A program made the position numbers and the translations under genes. The notes under the pieces are model-generated. The model had not been told where the DNA came from. It worked only from the letters and a program-made list of their open reading frames with translations, and did not search any database. 20,853 bases of DNA from Bacteroidales bacterium (GTDB lineage: Bacteria; Bacteroidota; Bacteroidia; Bacteroidales; UBA932): positions 1 through 20,853 of the forward strand of contig JAFXUS010000064.1 in the NCBI GenBank assembly GCA_017535125.1, written 5' to 3'. Every line of letters starts with the position of its first letter. The stretch's first letter is position 1. Below, in pieces: positions 5,321-14,644 of the stretch.

Positions 5321-8149
5321 ATGCGAATATTCCGCCTAATTGTCCTGACTGGCTTATTTGGACTGACCGCACTTGCGGCCGCCCAGCCGCCCCATTCCTT
5401 TACCCGCTACGGTCGCGAAAACAACTTCAGCGCCACGACCGTCGAAGATATGGCACAGGACAGCCACGGGCAGTTGTGGTTGGCGACCTGGGGCGGATTA
5501 TACTCCTATGACGGACGCACATTCCGGAACTATCTCACCGACAATCCCGCAGACCGGGACAATCCCCGCAGCAACCACTTCGTGAACGTGGAAGCCCTGG
5601 AAAACGACGAGATTCTGGCGCTTTCCTATGATAACCGCCTATATCGGCTCAATCCGGAAAGCCGGCAGCTGGATCTTGTGAACGGCGGAGGGAATGACAT
5701 CCAGGCCATGTTCCGGCTCCAGGGCGACGAGCTGTATTTCCTGACGACAGGGAATGAGGTGCTGGACGCCACCTTTTCCCGCGCCTGTCTGGTCCGGAAT
5801 GACGCTACCGTGTATGCGGTCATCAACGGACCGGACGGGAGTGTCTGGATCCTGACGGACAAAGGCATCTACCGGAACGCCGTGCTGGCCACCGACACAC
5901 CCGCCTACAGCGCCTGGATGGCGGACGGCGTGCTGTATATCGGTTCCGCCAACGGCAAGTTGCTTCGCTTTGAAGACGGTCAGCTCAGCACGCTTCCAAC
6001 CCGGCTCGGAACCAACATCACCTTCATCGCACCCGTTCCCGAACGCCCGGAACTGCTGCTCGGCTCGGATCACCGCGGCATCGAGGCGCTCAATCTGGAC
6101 GACAGCACGCAACGCAGCGTCGTCCAGGAGGAAAAAGGCAGCGAGGAGCGCACCTATTCCAGTCGGATGGACGAGAACGGCAACCTGTGGATCTTCCCCC
6201 AGCAAGGCAGTTTGTTCTGGTACAACCGGGACAATCATCAATTGTATCCGTTCCTCGGCACGGGCAACCGGCAGGGCTGGAATTCCGAGACGGGCATCAC
6301 GTCCTTCCTGGTGGACCGTCAGGGGAATCTCTGGATCGGATCGAACTGGGGCGGCCTCGAGCGCATCGTCTTTCACCGGGACAATTTCAATCTGCAGTCC
6401 ATCGACGGCAGCGGGCAGATTTCGCAGGAAAACAGCATTCGCGCCCTCATTCAGGACGAGTCCGGCTGGATCTACGCCGCCACGCGCGACAGCCGCCTGC
6501 ATATCTATGATGAATCCTTGCGGGAGCGGGCATCCTGGCGACTGGACCATCCCGCCTTCTCCCTCGCACGCACCCACGACGGCAATCTGTGGGTGGGCAC
6601 GCGCGGCGCCGGCCTGATGGAAATGACCCTCCAGGTCAACGAGCAGCTCCGCTACAACCTGGTCCGTCATCCCAAGGACGATCTGTTCTACGGGCCGAAC
6701 AGCGACGACATCTTTTCCCTGCTGGAGGATTCGTCACACCGGCTCTGGATCGGTACTTTCGACGAAGGTGTCGCATACGTGGACTTGGACGGCACGCAAC
6801 GCCTGTTCATCAGCAAACGCAACCGCCTCAGCTTTCCGACCGACCGGCGCAACCGCATGCGTTGCCTGGCGATGAGTCCGGACGGCCGGCTTTACGCCGG
6901 CGGTCAGATGGGTCTGTTCGTCTGCGACCACCCCTTCGGGGAACCCGAGAACATGCATTTCGAGCGCTTCTCGAGCATTATCGACTATGACGTCCAGCAT
7001 ATCCTCTTCACCAGCCAGGGCGAGCTGTATGTCTGTTCTTATGGCGCCGGACTGCTCAAACTGGACAGCGGAAATCCCGACAGCGGCTTCCGCGCCTGGA
7101 CCGTCAACGAAGGTTTGCTCTCCAACTACGTGCTGTCAGCCATCGAGGATGAGGCGGGAAACCTGTGGATCGCCACGCAGGGCGGGCTCAACCGTCTGAA
7201 TCCGCGGACCGGGAGCCTCATCGGCTTCCCGTACGACCGGCTGGGGCACAGCCTGCGCTTCAACGAAGGCAGCCCCAACCGCCTGCTGGACGGGAGCATT
7301 TGTTTCAACACGTCTGCGGGAATCTTCTATTTCAACCCGGCAGATATTTCCAATGACGATTTCGTTCCCGAACTGCTCGTCCAGGGTTTCTACGTCTCCG
7401 GTATCCGGCGGGACATCAGCGAGGACACCCCCTTGCACATCCGTCCCAACGAAGGCATCCGCATGCAGATGGCAGCCCTGGACCTGACGGCGCCCGAGCA
7501 GATCCTGTATTCCTATAAACTGGAGGGGGCGGACGAGGACTGGATTCACCTCGGCCACCAGGCCAATCTGGAAATCAAGCCCCTGCGCCCGGGACGCTAT
7601 ACCCTGCGGATCCGGTCCACCAACGGCGGCGGTCTTCAGGTGGACAACGAGCGGTGTTTCACCATCGTGGTCCGCCGGAATCCGCTGCAGTCCGTCTGGT
7701 TCGGCATCCTCGCACTGGTGCTGGCCGCCATCGTGGCCTCCGTCCTGACAAGCCGGCATCGCCCGGCTGCAAAGACTTCTGATGACGAAGAGAATCCGCT
7801 TCTGAACGGTTTACACGGAGATGACCGCCGTTTTGTCGAATCCTTCACGGCTTTCCTGGAAGCACACTTGGATGACGGCGCACTGGACGTTCCGCAAATC
7901 TGCGAAGGGTTGGGCGTCAGCCGATCCGTGCTGTTCGGCCGCTGCAAGGCTCTGCTGGGTACGACACCGGCCACCTACCTGCGCCGCCTGCGGCTGGAAC
8001 GCGCCAGGGCGCTCATCCGCGAGGGCGGGCGGTCGATGACCGACGTCTCTTATGCCGTAGGGATCAACGATCCCCACTATTTCAGCAAGATCTTCAAGAA
8101 AGAATTCGGCGTCACGCCGAGCCGCTTCAAGCAGCAGCCCGAAGCCTAG
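5321..8149 (+). CDS. Membrane-bound one-component regulator: propeller sensor, Y_Y_Y domain, AraC-type HTH
   Basis: 942 residues from ATG 5321. Order: signal peptide or anchor (1-21, ending ALAAAQ); a periplasmic two-component-regulator propeller region (about 30-700) with repeats of the form DSHGQLWLATWGGL, RQGNLWIGSNWGGL, HDGNLWVGTRGAGL and EAGNLWIATQGGL; a Y_Y_Y immunoglobulin-like domain (about 729-771, YSYKLEGADEDWIHL to RIRSTNGGG); one membrane helix (about 790-812); a short linker; and an AraC-family HTH (about 835-940) ending DPHYFSKIFKKEFGVTPSRF. Hybrid two-component regulators of Bacteroidetes glycan loci have the same ends but carry histidine kinase and receiver domains between them and reach about 1300-1400 residues. 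Those are absent here, and no frameshift is needed to explain it. I infer direct signalling from periplasmic glycan binding to DNA. The adjacent fucosidase is the natural target candidate. ATG 5261 was rejected because it precedes the promoter. Confidence 0.92.
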   Translation: MRIFRLIVLTGLFGLTALAAAQPPHSFTRYGRENNFSATTVEDMAQDSHGQLWLATWGGLYSYDGRTFRNYLTDNPADRDNPRSNHFVNVEALENDEILALSYDNRLYRLNPESRQLDLVNGGGNDIQAMFRLQGDELYFLTTGNEVLDATFSRACLVRNDATVYAVINGPDGSVWILTDKGIYRNAVLATDTPAYSAWMADGVLYIGSANGKLLRFEDGQLSTLPTRLGTNITFIAPVPERPELLLGSDHRGIEALNLDDSTQRSVVQEEKGSEERTYSSRMDENGNLWIFPQQGSLFWYNRDNHQLYPFLGTGNRQGWNSETGITSFLVDRQGNLWIGSNWGGLERIVFHRDNFNLQSIDGSGQISQENSIRALIQDESGWIYAATRDSRLHIYDESLRERASWRLDHPAFSLARTHDGNLWVGTRGAGLMEMTLQVNEQLRYNLVRHPKDDLFYGPNSDDIFSLLEDSSHRLWIGTFDEGVAYVDLDGTQRLFISKRNRLSFPTDRRNRMRCLAMSPDGRLYAGGQMGLFVCDHPFGEPENMHFERFSSIIDYDVQHILFTSQGELYVCSYGAGLLKLDSGNPDSGFRAWTVNEGLLSNYVLSAIEDEAGNLWIATQGGLNRLNPRTGSLIGFPYDRLGHSLRFNEGSPNRLLDGSICFNTSAGIFYFNPADISNDDFVPELLVQGFYVSGIRRDISEDTPLHIRPNEGIRMQMAALDLTAPEQILYSYKLEGADEDWIHLGHQANLEIKPLRPGRYTLRIRSTNGGGLQVDNERCFTIVVRRNPLQSVWFGILALVLAAIVASVLTSRHRPAAKTSDDEENPLLNGLHGDDRRFVESFTAFLEAHLDDGALDVPQICEGLGVSRSVLFGRCKALLGTTPATYLRRLRLERARALIREGGRSMTDVSYAVGINDPHYFSKIFKKEFGVTPSRFKQQPEA

Positions 8150-10599
8150 CGGGCCGCACGCAGCGTGATTACCTGGCCAGGCTCCGTAGCGATGTCGTAA
8201 AGATGCGCTTCCGGCGCGACGAAGCCGCGCATCGGCGCCTTCTCGCTAATCATCGGGCGGGAGATCTCCTGCACGGCGAAAAGCACATTGGGATTGAACT
8301 CCGTTTCCGCATTCGTCAGGCCCTCCCCCGTCAACGCATCGTAGGAACGGATGCGGAGGTTGCCGCCGATGGTCGAGCGCAGCTGCGCCTCAACGATGTG
8401 CCCGTCCTTCCAGACCAAGCGCTCCAGCACGAAACCGCCGCGGGCGCGAAGACCTTCCACGGTGCCGTTCTTCAGCGCATCCGGCAGGGCCGGAAGCAGG
8501 TGCACGGCGCCGTCATGGCTCTGCAGGAAGAGCTCCGCGATGCCGGCGGTGCAGCCGAAATTGCCGTCGATCTGGAACGGCGGATGGGAGTCGAACAGGT
8601 TGGGATAGGTGCCGCCCGTCTGCCAGCGTCGGCTGGGATCGACCAGGGTGAGCTGGTCCGTGATCAGTTTGAAGGCATGGTTGCCGTCCAGCATGCGTGC
8701 CCAGAGGCAAACCTTCCAACCCATCGACCAGCCGGTCGAAGGATCGCCGCGCTGGATCAGCGTGTTGCGCACGCCCTCGGTGAGGACCGGCGTGCGGTAA
8801 GGCGAAATCTGATAGCCCGGATAGAAACCCCACAGGTGCGAGACGTGGCGGTGGTTGTCGGTCGGGCTGTCCCAGTCCTCGAACCACTCCTGCAGCTGGC
8901 CGTATTGCCCGATCTGCATCGGCGGCAGCCGGCGGCGCATGGTCGCAAGCGTGTCGGCGAACGCCGCGTCGCAGCCCAGGATGGCCGCCGCACGCTCCGT
9001 GTTGGAGAAGAGGTCGGTCACCAGCTGGTTGTCCATCGTGATGCCGGCAAACATGTTGGTCTTCAGGTGCGCCGGACGGTTCTCGGGCGAGTCGGACGGC
9101 GTCACCACCAGGTAGCCCGTATTCGGATCCTCCACGAGGAAATCGACGAAGAACTCGGCGGCCCCCTTCATCAGCGGATACGCTTCCGCGAGATAATCCT
9201 TGTCGCCATTATAAAGATAGCGGTCCCATAGATGCTGGCACAGCCAGGCGGCGCCGCTCGGCCACAGGCCGCAGTAAGCATAGTCCAGCGCGCCCGTGAT
9301 GCGCCAAAGGTCGGAATTGTGGTGCACCACCCAGCCGCGGCAGCCGTACATGTAGCGGGCGGTATTGGCGCCCGTCACGGACAGTTCACGAATCATGCGC
9401 AGCAGCGGCTCGTGCAACTCCGGCAGGTTGGTCAGCTCCGCCGGCCAATAGTTCATCTCGGTATTGATATTGGTCGTATAATTGGCGCACCACGGGGCCA
9501 TGAGGCTGGCATTCCAGATGCCCTGCAGGTTGGCCGCCTGCGTGCCCGGCTGCGAGCAGCTGATCAGCAGGTAGCGCCCGAACTGGAAATAGAGCGACAC
9601 CAGCTGCGCGTCGTGATTCTCCGCAAAGGTCCGGATGCGCTCGTTGATCGGTGCATCGGGCACGCCCGACGGCGCGAATTCCAGCTTCACGCGACCGTAC
9701 TGATTCCGGTAGGCAGCGACATGCGCGGCAAGCGCCTGGTCATATTTCTTCGAACTGTTCCGCAGGCTGATGGCATTGCGCGCGTACGGGTCTGCATCCA
9801 CCGTCTTGTAGTCCACAAAATTCGTGGCCAGGGCGATGTGCAGGAGGAGTTCGGTGGCGCCTTCGACGCGCAGCGTCCGGTCCGTCGCACTCACTTTGCC
9901 GCCCTTCGTCGTGGCCTTAAGGTCGTTGACATAACGGATGGCGCCCGGAATGCCGCCCTTTTCAGCACCCTGCCCCTCCAGGCGGAGCCGGTTCCGGGCA
10001 GGGACGCTCACCTGCGTGTCCTTCATCGGCGTGGTGAACGACAGCTCGCAGTTGAGCGCCTTGGGCTGGGAGACCGTCAGGCGGACGATGATGAGGTTGT
10101 CGGTGAAAGACGCGAACGATTCCTCCACATATTCCACCCCGTCCACCTGGTAGCTGGTCCGGACGACGGCGCGCTCCAGGTCGAGCTCGCGGCGATAGTC
10201 CGTTACTTCGCCCTTCCGCTCCGGAAAAGCGATTTTCACCGATCCGGCGGTCTGGTACGACATTTCCTCGCCCACGGGCGAGAGGAAATTCTCGTCACCC
10301 AGCTTCTGGGCCGCCTCATATTCCCCGGCGAAGATCAGGTCGCGTATCTTCTGCAGGTTCTTCAGGCCGTTCGGGTTCCAGTTTTCGTACGGGCCGCCCG
10401 TGGAGATGGTTTCTTCGTTGAGCTGGATCTCCTCGGTGTCCGTGCCGCCGAAGACCATGGCGCCGATGCGGCCGTTTCCGATCGGCAGGGCTTCCTCCCA
10501 ATAGGCGGCCGGCTTGTCAAACCAAAAGACGTTCTGGGCAGGCAGGGCCGCCACGGCAGCCAATGCACCCAGCAGCAGGGTCATCAGTTTCTTCATCAT
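8146..10599 (-). CDS. Secreted GH95-family alpha-L-fucosidase
   Basis: 817 residues. A signal peptide (MMKKLMTLLLGALAAVAALPAQ) directs it to the periplasm or beyond; there is no lipobox Cys. The N-terminal part (PAAYWEEALPIGNGRIGAMVFGG, then IQLNEETISTGG) is the beta-sandwich domain of GH95. Catalytic-domain motifs follow: Asn377 and Asn379 in TTNINTEMNYWPAE, Glu506 in PSDSPEN, and Asp678 in QIDGNFGCTAGIAE. These agree in order and in the two-residue Asn spacing with the catalytic Asn421/Asn423, Glu566 and Asp766 of the Bifidobacterium AfcA enzyme as I recall them. GH95 enzymes remove alpha-1,2-linked fucose from host or plant glycans; some family members act on galactosides. The stop overlaps that of the sensor gene. 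The start follows the kinase stop by 1 nt, so translation is probably coupled. The ATG at 10596 is an equally possible start. Earlier in-frame codons up to 10842 lie in the kinase gene and were rejected. Confidence 0.93.
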   Translation of the reverse strand: MMKKLMTLLLGALAAVAALPAQNVFWFDKPAAYWEEALPIGNGRIGAMVFGGTDTEEIQLNEETISTGGPYENWNPNGLKNLQKIRDLIFAGEYEAAQKLGDENFLSPVGEEMSYQTAGSVKIAFPERKGEVTDYRRELDLERAVVRTSYQVDGVEYVEESFASFTDNLIIVRLTVSQPKALNCELSFTTPMKDTQVSVPARNRLRLEGQGAEKGGIPGAIRYVNDLKATTKGGKVSATDRTLRVEGATELLLHIALATNFVDYKTVDADPYARNAISLRNSSKKYDQALAAHVAAYRNQYGRVKLEFAPSGVPDAPINERIRTFAENHDAQLVSLYFQFGRYLLISCSQPGTQAANLQGIWNASLMAPWCANYTTNINTEMNYWPAELTNLPELHEPLLRMIRELSVTGANTARYMYGCRGWVVHHNSDLWRITGALDYAYCGLWPSGAAWLCQHLWDRYLYNGDKDYLAEAYPLMKGAAEFFVDFLVEDPNTGYLVVTPSDSPENRPAHLKTNMFAGITMDNQLVTDLFSNTERAAAILGCDAAFADTLATMRRRLPPMQIGQYGQLQEWFEDWDSPTDNHRHVSHLWGFYPGYQISPYRTPVLTEGVRNTLIQRGDPSTGWSMGWKVCLWARMLDGNHAFKLITDQLTLVDPSRRWQTGGTYPNLFDSHPPFQIDGNFGCTAGIAELFLQSHDGAVHLLPALPDALKNGTVEGLRARGGFVLERLVWKDGHIVEAQLRSTIGGNLRIRSYDALTGEGLTNAETEFNPNVLFAVQEISRPMISEKAPMRGFVAPEAHLYDIATEPGQVITLRAAR

Positions 10600-10600
10600 G

Positions 10601-13600
10601 CTATGTAGTTTTGTTGTCGTTGTCGGGGTAGCGGACGGTGAAGCAGGCGCCACCCAGCGTGAAGGATCTCGAATAGGAGATGGAGGCGCCGCAGCGCTCC
10701 AGGATGCTCCGGCTGATGGCAAGACCCAGGCCGGAACCGCCGTTCTTCGTCGTAAAGTTCGGCGTGAAGAGCTTCTCGACGTTCTCGTCGGAGACGCCGG
10801 GACCGTTGTCTTCCACGACGATATCCCAGAAACCGTCTTCAATGCTCTTGCGCAGCGACACGACGATATGCCCGTCCGGCGCCTCGCCGATGGCCTGCAC
10901 TGCGTTGCCGAGCAGGTTTACGAACACGCGCGTGAGCTGCGGTTTCGGGCCGCGGATCTTCACATTGGACAGGCCCAGGTAGTCGAAATGGATATTCTCC
11001 TTGTTGTCAAACATCGAAATCTCCTCATGCAGCAGCTTGTCCAGCGCGATGGTCGTCGGCTCCTCGGTGTACAGCTTCGCGAAGGTGGAGAACTCGTTGG
11101 CGGTGTCGGTCAGGATGTCGATGTGGTCCAGGATCACCTGGCTGGCTTCTTCGAAGCGGGTCTGCCATGCGGGATCGCCCTTTTCCTTGAGGCGGATCAC
11201 CCGCTGCAGCTGGAGCTTCATCGGCGTGAGCGGGTTCTTGATCTCGTGCGCCACCTGGCGCGCCATACCGCTCCATGCCTTGTCGCGTTCGGCCTGCGCC
11301 AGCTTGCGGGAGCTCTCGGACAACTCCGTTACCATGCGGTTGTACGCCTGCACGATCGAGGAGATCTCGTCGTCACGGTCGTAGTCGATGTATTCGAGGG
11401 AATCCAGGTCGGCGCTCGCCATCTTGGAGCTCATCTCGCTCAGCGGCTTGAACATGCGGTCCACGATGCGCGCCACCATGAACAGCGCCATCAGCAGGAA
11501 GAGCAGGAAGAGCGAAATGATCGTGAGCGAGTGCATCACGGCGTCCTCTTCGAAATCATAGGTATCCTCGTTGTACGGCGAGCAGAGGATGGCGATCATC
11601 GATCCGTCGGAAGCGAACAGCGGGGCATACATGCTGTAGAACTTCTGCCGGCCGAGGCGCTCCTGCTGGATGTAGTGGCGGCGGTTGCGATAGAGGATGT
11701 TGTAATAGGCCGTCCCGTCCATGCGCTCCGTGACCATCAGCTGCTCGAAGACCATCGGGGTCGTGGTCATCATCAGGCGACCGGAAGGCGTGTACAGCGT
11801 GATGTCGGAGCCGGTCTCCTTGCCCACCCGTTCCATCAGGGTGCGCAGCGACTGCCAGTTGATGCCGGAGGCGCTTTCCTCGTCCTGCAGGCCCGTATCC
11901 ATCATCGCCACGATGGCGCCGATCTTGTCGGACATCACCGTCTGGCGGTTGCTGTTGTTGCGCGAATAGACGAAGAGCACGCTCACCAGCGCCATCACCA
12001 GCAGGGTGAGCAGCAGCGAAGTGAGCAGGACGCCGGAGATCCGGGACTTAAAATAGGAGCGCTGGAACACCGCCGGTTTGGGCCGGCGCAGGACCGCGAC
12101 CGACAGGGCCAGGAAGGCCAGCAGGCCCACGAGGATGCCGGCCATGATATAGGACATCAGCCCCACGCTGGCGCGGGAAATCACCACGGCCTCTCCTTCG
12201 CCGACCACATACGTGAAATGGGTGTAGCCATCCGCCTTGACATGCCCGCTCTCGGAGCCGTACAGCTGCATATAGAGGTCGTCGTCCACCCGGGTCGGAT
12301 AAGGATAATTGCCCTTATAAGCCTTGATCTCGCGGCCCGTGTAGCGGGCGTAGGAGTAGCCTGACGGCAGGTTCACCTGTCCGGGCGTCGTGAAGCCGAA
12401 GATGCCGGCATAACCCCGGCCGCCCCGGCTCTCCCGCTGCTCCAGCCGGACCAGCATGCGCGACATGCTCCCTTCCTCCGAGAGATAGAAGAACACGCCC
12501 AGATAGTACGGGCGCCCGTTTTCATGGCGCGCGTACAGGAAGCGGGAATTCTCCGCAATCGGCACGCCGTCACGCAGAAGCGCGTTGAATTCGGCAGCCG
12601 CCTCGCGGGTGTTGTTGAATTCATTGTAAACGCGCGCCGTGACGAGGTAATCCCGGTTGGCCCCGGAGAAATAGTAGTCTGAAATACGGCTCTGGATCGA
12701 CTGCTCCGTCCCCTCGAAGTGCGAAAGAGCGGACAGGATCATGTCGTCCGCAATCTGCGCCTCCATCCGCCGCAGGCGGAGCTCCAGCGCGATGTCGCGG
12801 TCGAAAGTAAGCCGCGTTGCCATCAGGCCCAGGCGGTCCTGCTCCTTCCGAAAACCGAGTACGCCGGTCGTCACGACCAGGTACACCGCCACCAGCACCG
12901 CATACACCACGCGGCCGGTCAGCGAGAACGCGTCGAACGAGCGGCCGTCGCTCCGCTTCAGCGCGGGCGCGGCAAGCTGCAGCAACAGCGGCACGCTGAT
13001 CAGCAGCGAGATGAAGGACAGGTAAACGATGACGCAGAAGGGCGACAGCTGTCCGAGTTTATAGATTTCCAGCGAGAAGCCGGAGTTCAGTGCAATGCTC
13101 CGCAGGGCCGCCTGCGAATAGAGAATGACCCCGCCGACCAGGACCAGCACGAGCGCGAGCACCGCAAGCCGGCGCGGGCGCGTGTTCATCCACGACCACA
13201 GTTTCCGGCGGACCATGTAGGCGCAACCGGCGCACATCAGGATGGCGAGATTGATGAGAATGACCGCACCCAGCGAGTAGAGCACGTCTCCGCCCGCATA
13301 CAGCATAGGCGAGAAGACCAGCACACGGCTGCCCGAGAAGCGTCCCCAGAAATACAGGCCCGCCAGCAGGATGACGATGCCCAGCGTCACGCACGCAAAG
13401 CGGCGCGGCGTCCGTTTCGCCGACAGGAAGAGCAGGAACGCCAGCAGGATGGCGGCGATGGAGATCCACAGCAGCGGCGAGGCGTCCCGGCCGGAAGCCG
13501 TTAGCGACTCCTGGATGATCTTGAACTGCGGCCGCCCCTCCACCGACACCACGGATCCGCCGCTGAACGAAAGCGGCCGGATGGCGTAGCGCCGGGCCAT

Positions 13601-14125
13601 GGATAGCCGCCGGTTGACCCGGCTCATACCGCCCATGCGTGCGTCGCTGCTCACTTCCAGGCCGGCCAGCACACGCACGTCGCCCTCCCCAACCCATTTG
13701 GCCAGGAACCAGGCAGGGCCCAGGTTATGGAATCCCAGCGAATCCGTGACCTGCAGGAACGGTGACTCCGCCGCGATGCGCGGATCTGCCACGAAAGGCA
13801 CGTACACCCGCCGGTTGATGTCGTCGTTGGACACCGGGAACTCATGGCACCAGGACTGCAGCGTGTCGCTGCAATAGCGGTACAAAACGAACTCCTCCGG
13901 CAGGCCCTCGAGCGTCATCCACTCCTCCGGGTCCTGCGCCAGCGCCTTGGCGGCGAAGCCGTCCAGCTGCTCCACCCGGCGGTTCAGCACGCGCTCCATG
14001 CGGCGCGCCTCCCGGGCGGTGTCGCCCGGCGAACGCGTGTCGCTCAGCGAAGAGATGAACAGCACCGCCCCCGCCACGAGCGAGGCCACGGCGATCCATT
14101 CCCGGCTATGTCGTCCCCAAGTCAT
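10601..14125 (-). CDS. Large NtrY-like membrane sensor histidine kinase
   Basis: 1174 residues. Layout: an N-terminal helix (about 10-28); a periplasmic domain (about 30-215); a cluster of about six membrane helices (about 218-420); a second extracytoplasmic domain (about 430-660); a helix (about 663-685); another helix (about 702-725) with a sensor loop (about 730-865); a final helix; a HAMP-like region near 890; then the kinase. The H-box is MARQVAHEIKNPLTPMK with His near residue 959, the N-box NLLGNAVQAIGEA near 1070, and the G-boxes VEDNGPGVS near 1107 and GGSGLGLAISRS near 1133. HEIKNPLTPM is characteristic of NtrY-type kinases. No response regulator is encoded nearby, so its partner is elsewhere. 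The ATG overlaps the rlmH stop in ATGA, implying coupling; GH95 follows after 1 nt. The signal sensed cannot be told. Confidence 0.92.
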   Translation of the reverse strand: MTWGRHSREWIAVASLVAGAVLFISSLSDTRSPGDTAREARRMERVLNRRVEQLDGFAAKALAQDPEEWMTLEGLPEEFVLYRYCSDTLQSWCHEFPVSNDDINRRVYVPFVADPRIAAESPFLQVTDSLGFHNLGPAWFLAKWVGEGDVRVLAGLEVSSDARMGGMSRVNRRLSMARRYAIRPLSFSGGSVVSVEGRPQFKIIQESLTASGRDASPLLWISIAAILLAFLLFLSAKRTPRRFACVTLGIVILLAGLYFWGRFSGSRVLVFSPMLYAGGDVLYSLGAVILINLAILMCAGCAYMVRRKLWSWMNTRPRRLAVLALVLVLVGGVILYSQAALRSIALNSGFSLEIYKLGQLSPFCVIVYLSFISLLISVPLLLQLAAPALKRSDGRSFDAFSLTGRVVYAVLVAVYLVVTTGVLGFRKEQDRLGLMATRLTFDRDIALELRLRRMEAQIADDMILSALSHFEGTEQSIQSRISDYYFSGANRDYLVTARVYNEFNNTREAAAEFNALLRDGVPIAENSRFLYARHENGRPYYLGVFFYLSEEGSMSRMLVRLEQRESRGGRGYAGIFGFTTPGQVNLPSGYSYARYTGREIKAYKGNYPYPTRVDDDLYMQLYGSESGHVKADGYTHFTYVVGEGEAVVISRASVGLMSYIMAGILVGLLAFLALSVAVLRRPKPAVFQRSYFKSRISGVLLTSLLLTLLVMALVSVLFVYSRNNSNRQTVMSDKIGAIVAMMDTGLQDEESASGINWQSLRTLMERVGKETGSDITLYTPSGRLMMTTTPMVFEQLMVTERMDGTAYYNILYRNRRHYIQQERLGRQKFYSMYAPLFASDGSMIAILCSPYNEDTYDFEEDAVMHSLTIISLFLLFLLMALFMVARIVDRMFKPLSEMSSKMASADLDSLEYIDYDRDDEISSIVQAYNRMVTELSESSRKLAQAERDKAWSGMARQVAHEIKNPLTPMKLQLQRVIRLKEKGDPAWQTRFEEASQVILDHIDILTDTANEFSTFAKLYTEEPTTIALDKLLHEEISMFDNKENIHFDYLGLSNVKIRGPKPQLTRVFVNLLGNAVQAIGEAPDGHIVVSLRKSIEDGFWDIVVEDNGPGVSDENVEKLFTPNFTTKNGGSGLGLAISRSILERCGASISYSRSFTLGGACFTVRYPDNDNKTT

Positions 14126-14595
14126 TCGTGATGATACGGCTCTCCGCGCAAAATGGTGAAGGCCCGGTACAGTTGTTCTGCAAAAATCGTTCTCACAAGC
14201 TGATGCGAGAAGGTCATCTTCGACAGGGACAGCTTGCCGTCAGCGCGCGCGTACACCGCATCCGAGAAGCCGTAGGCCCCGCCGATCACGAACACCAGAT
14301 CCCGGCCCGAACGCGCGAGGCGCCCGCCCAGCCAGTCGGCAAACTCCAGCGAGCGGTACTCGCGGCCGTGCTCGTCGAGCAGCACCACTTCATCCGAAGG
14401 GGCCAGCTGGCGCAGGATCAGTTCTCCTTCCCGCTGCTTGATCTGCTCGCGGGACAGCGCCGACACGCCCTTGAGTTCGGGGATCTCCTTTACGGAGAAC
14501 GGGACATAGTGCTCCAACCGGGAGACATACATCTCCAGGCCGTCCCGGACCCACGGAATATCCGTCTTGCCGACCGTGATCAAAGTCATTCGCAT
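14122..14595 (-). CDS. rlmH: 23S rRNA pseudouridine-1915 N3-methyltransferase
   Basis: 157 residues, the normal length. RlmH is a SPOUT-fold enzyme that methylates the pseudouridine at position 1915 (E. coli numbering) of 23S rRNA with S-adenosylmethionine, acting on the assembled ribosome. The knotted cofactor site is at about 100-110 (LVFVIGGAYGFSD) and the conserved C-terminus at 125-157 (SKMTFSHQLVRTIFAEQLYR to GEPYHHE) is nearly invariant in the family. ATG 14595 aligns in length with E. coli RlmH; ATG 14589 two codons on is an alternative. Its promoter ends only 7 nt before the ATG, so the mRNA should have almost no leader. Its stop overlaps the start of the kinase gene. Confidence 0.97.
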   Translation of the reverse strand: MRMTLITVGKTDIPWVRDGLEMYVSRLEHYVPFSVKEIPELKGVSALSREQIKQREGELILRQLAPSDEVVLLDEHGREYRSLEFADWLGGRLARSGRDLVFVIGGAYGFSDAVYARADGKLSLSKMTFSHQLVRTIFAEQLYRAFTILRGEPYHHE

Positions 14596-14602
14596 TCAAG
14601 CA

Positions 14603-14633
14603 CAAATATAATAATGTGGCTCGAAATTTGCAA
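14603..14633 (-). promoter_or_regulatory. Promoter of rlmH-kinase-GH95 operon
   Basis: On the minus strand TTG (14633-14631), a 20-nt spacer, and TATATTTG (14610-14603) fit the Bacteroidetes -33/-7 consensus exactly in the -7 box. The start of transcription should fall near 14598, 2-4 nt before the rlmH ATG. The site fills most of the 49-nt gap to the divergent DUF4783-like gene. Confidence 0.75.
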
Positions 14634-14644
14634 TCATTCCGGAC

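Noticed and set aside
8203..10608. Two plus-strand open frames antisense to GH95
   Set aside because: Shadow frames of a gene with clear catalytic motifs; their translations resemble no protein family.
10514..12364. Long plus-strand open frame (616 codons) within the kinase gene
   Set aside because: Antisense shadow of the kinase, rich in His, Arg and Gln, with no recognisable motif.
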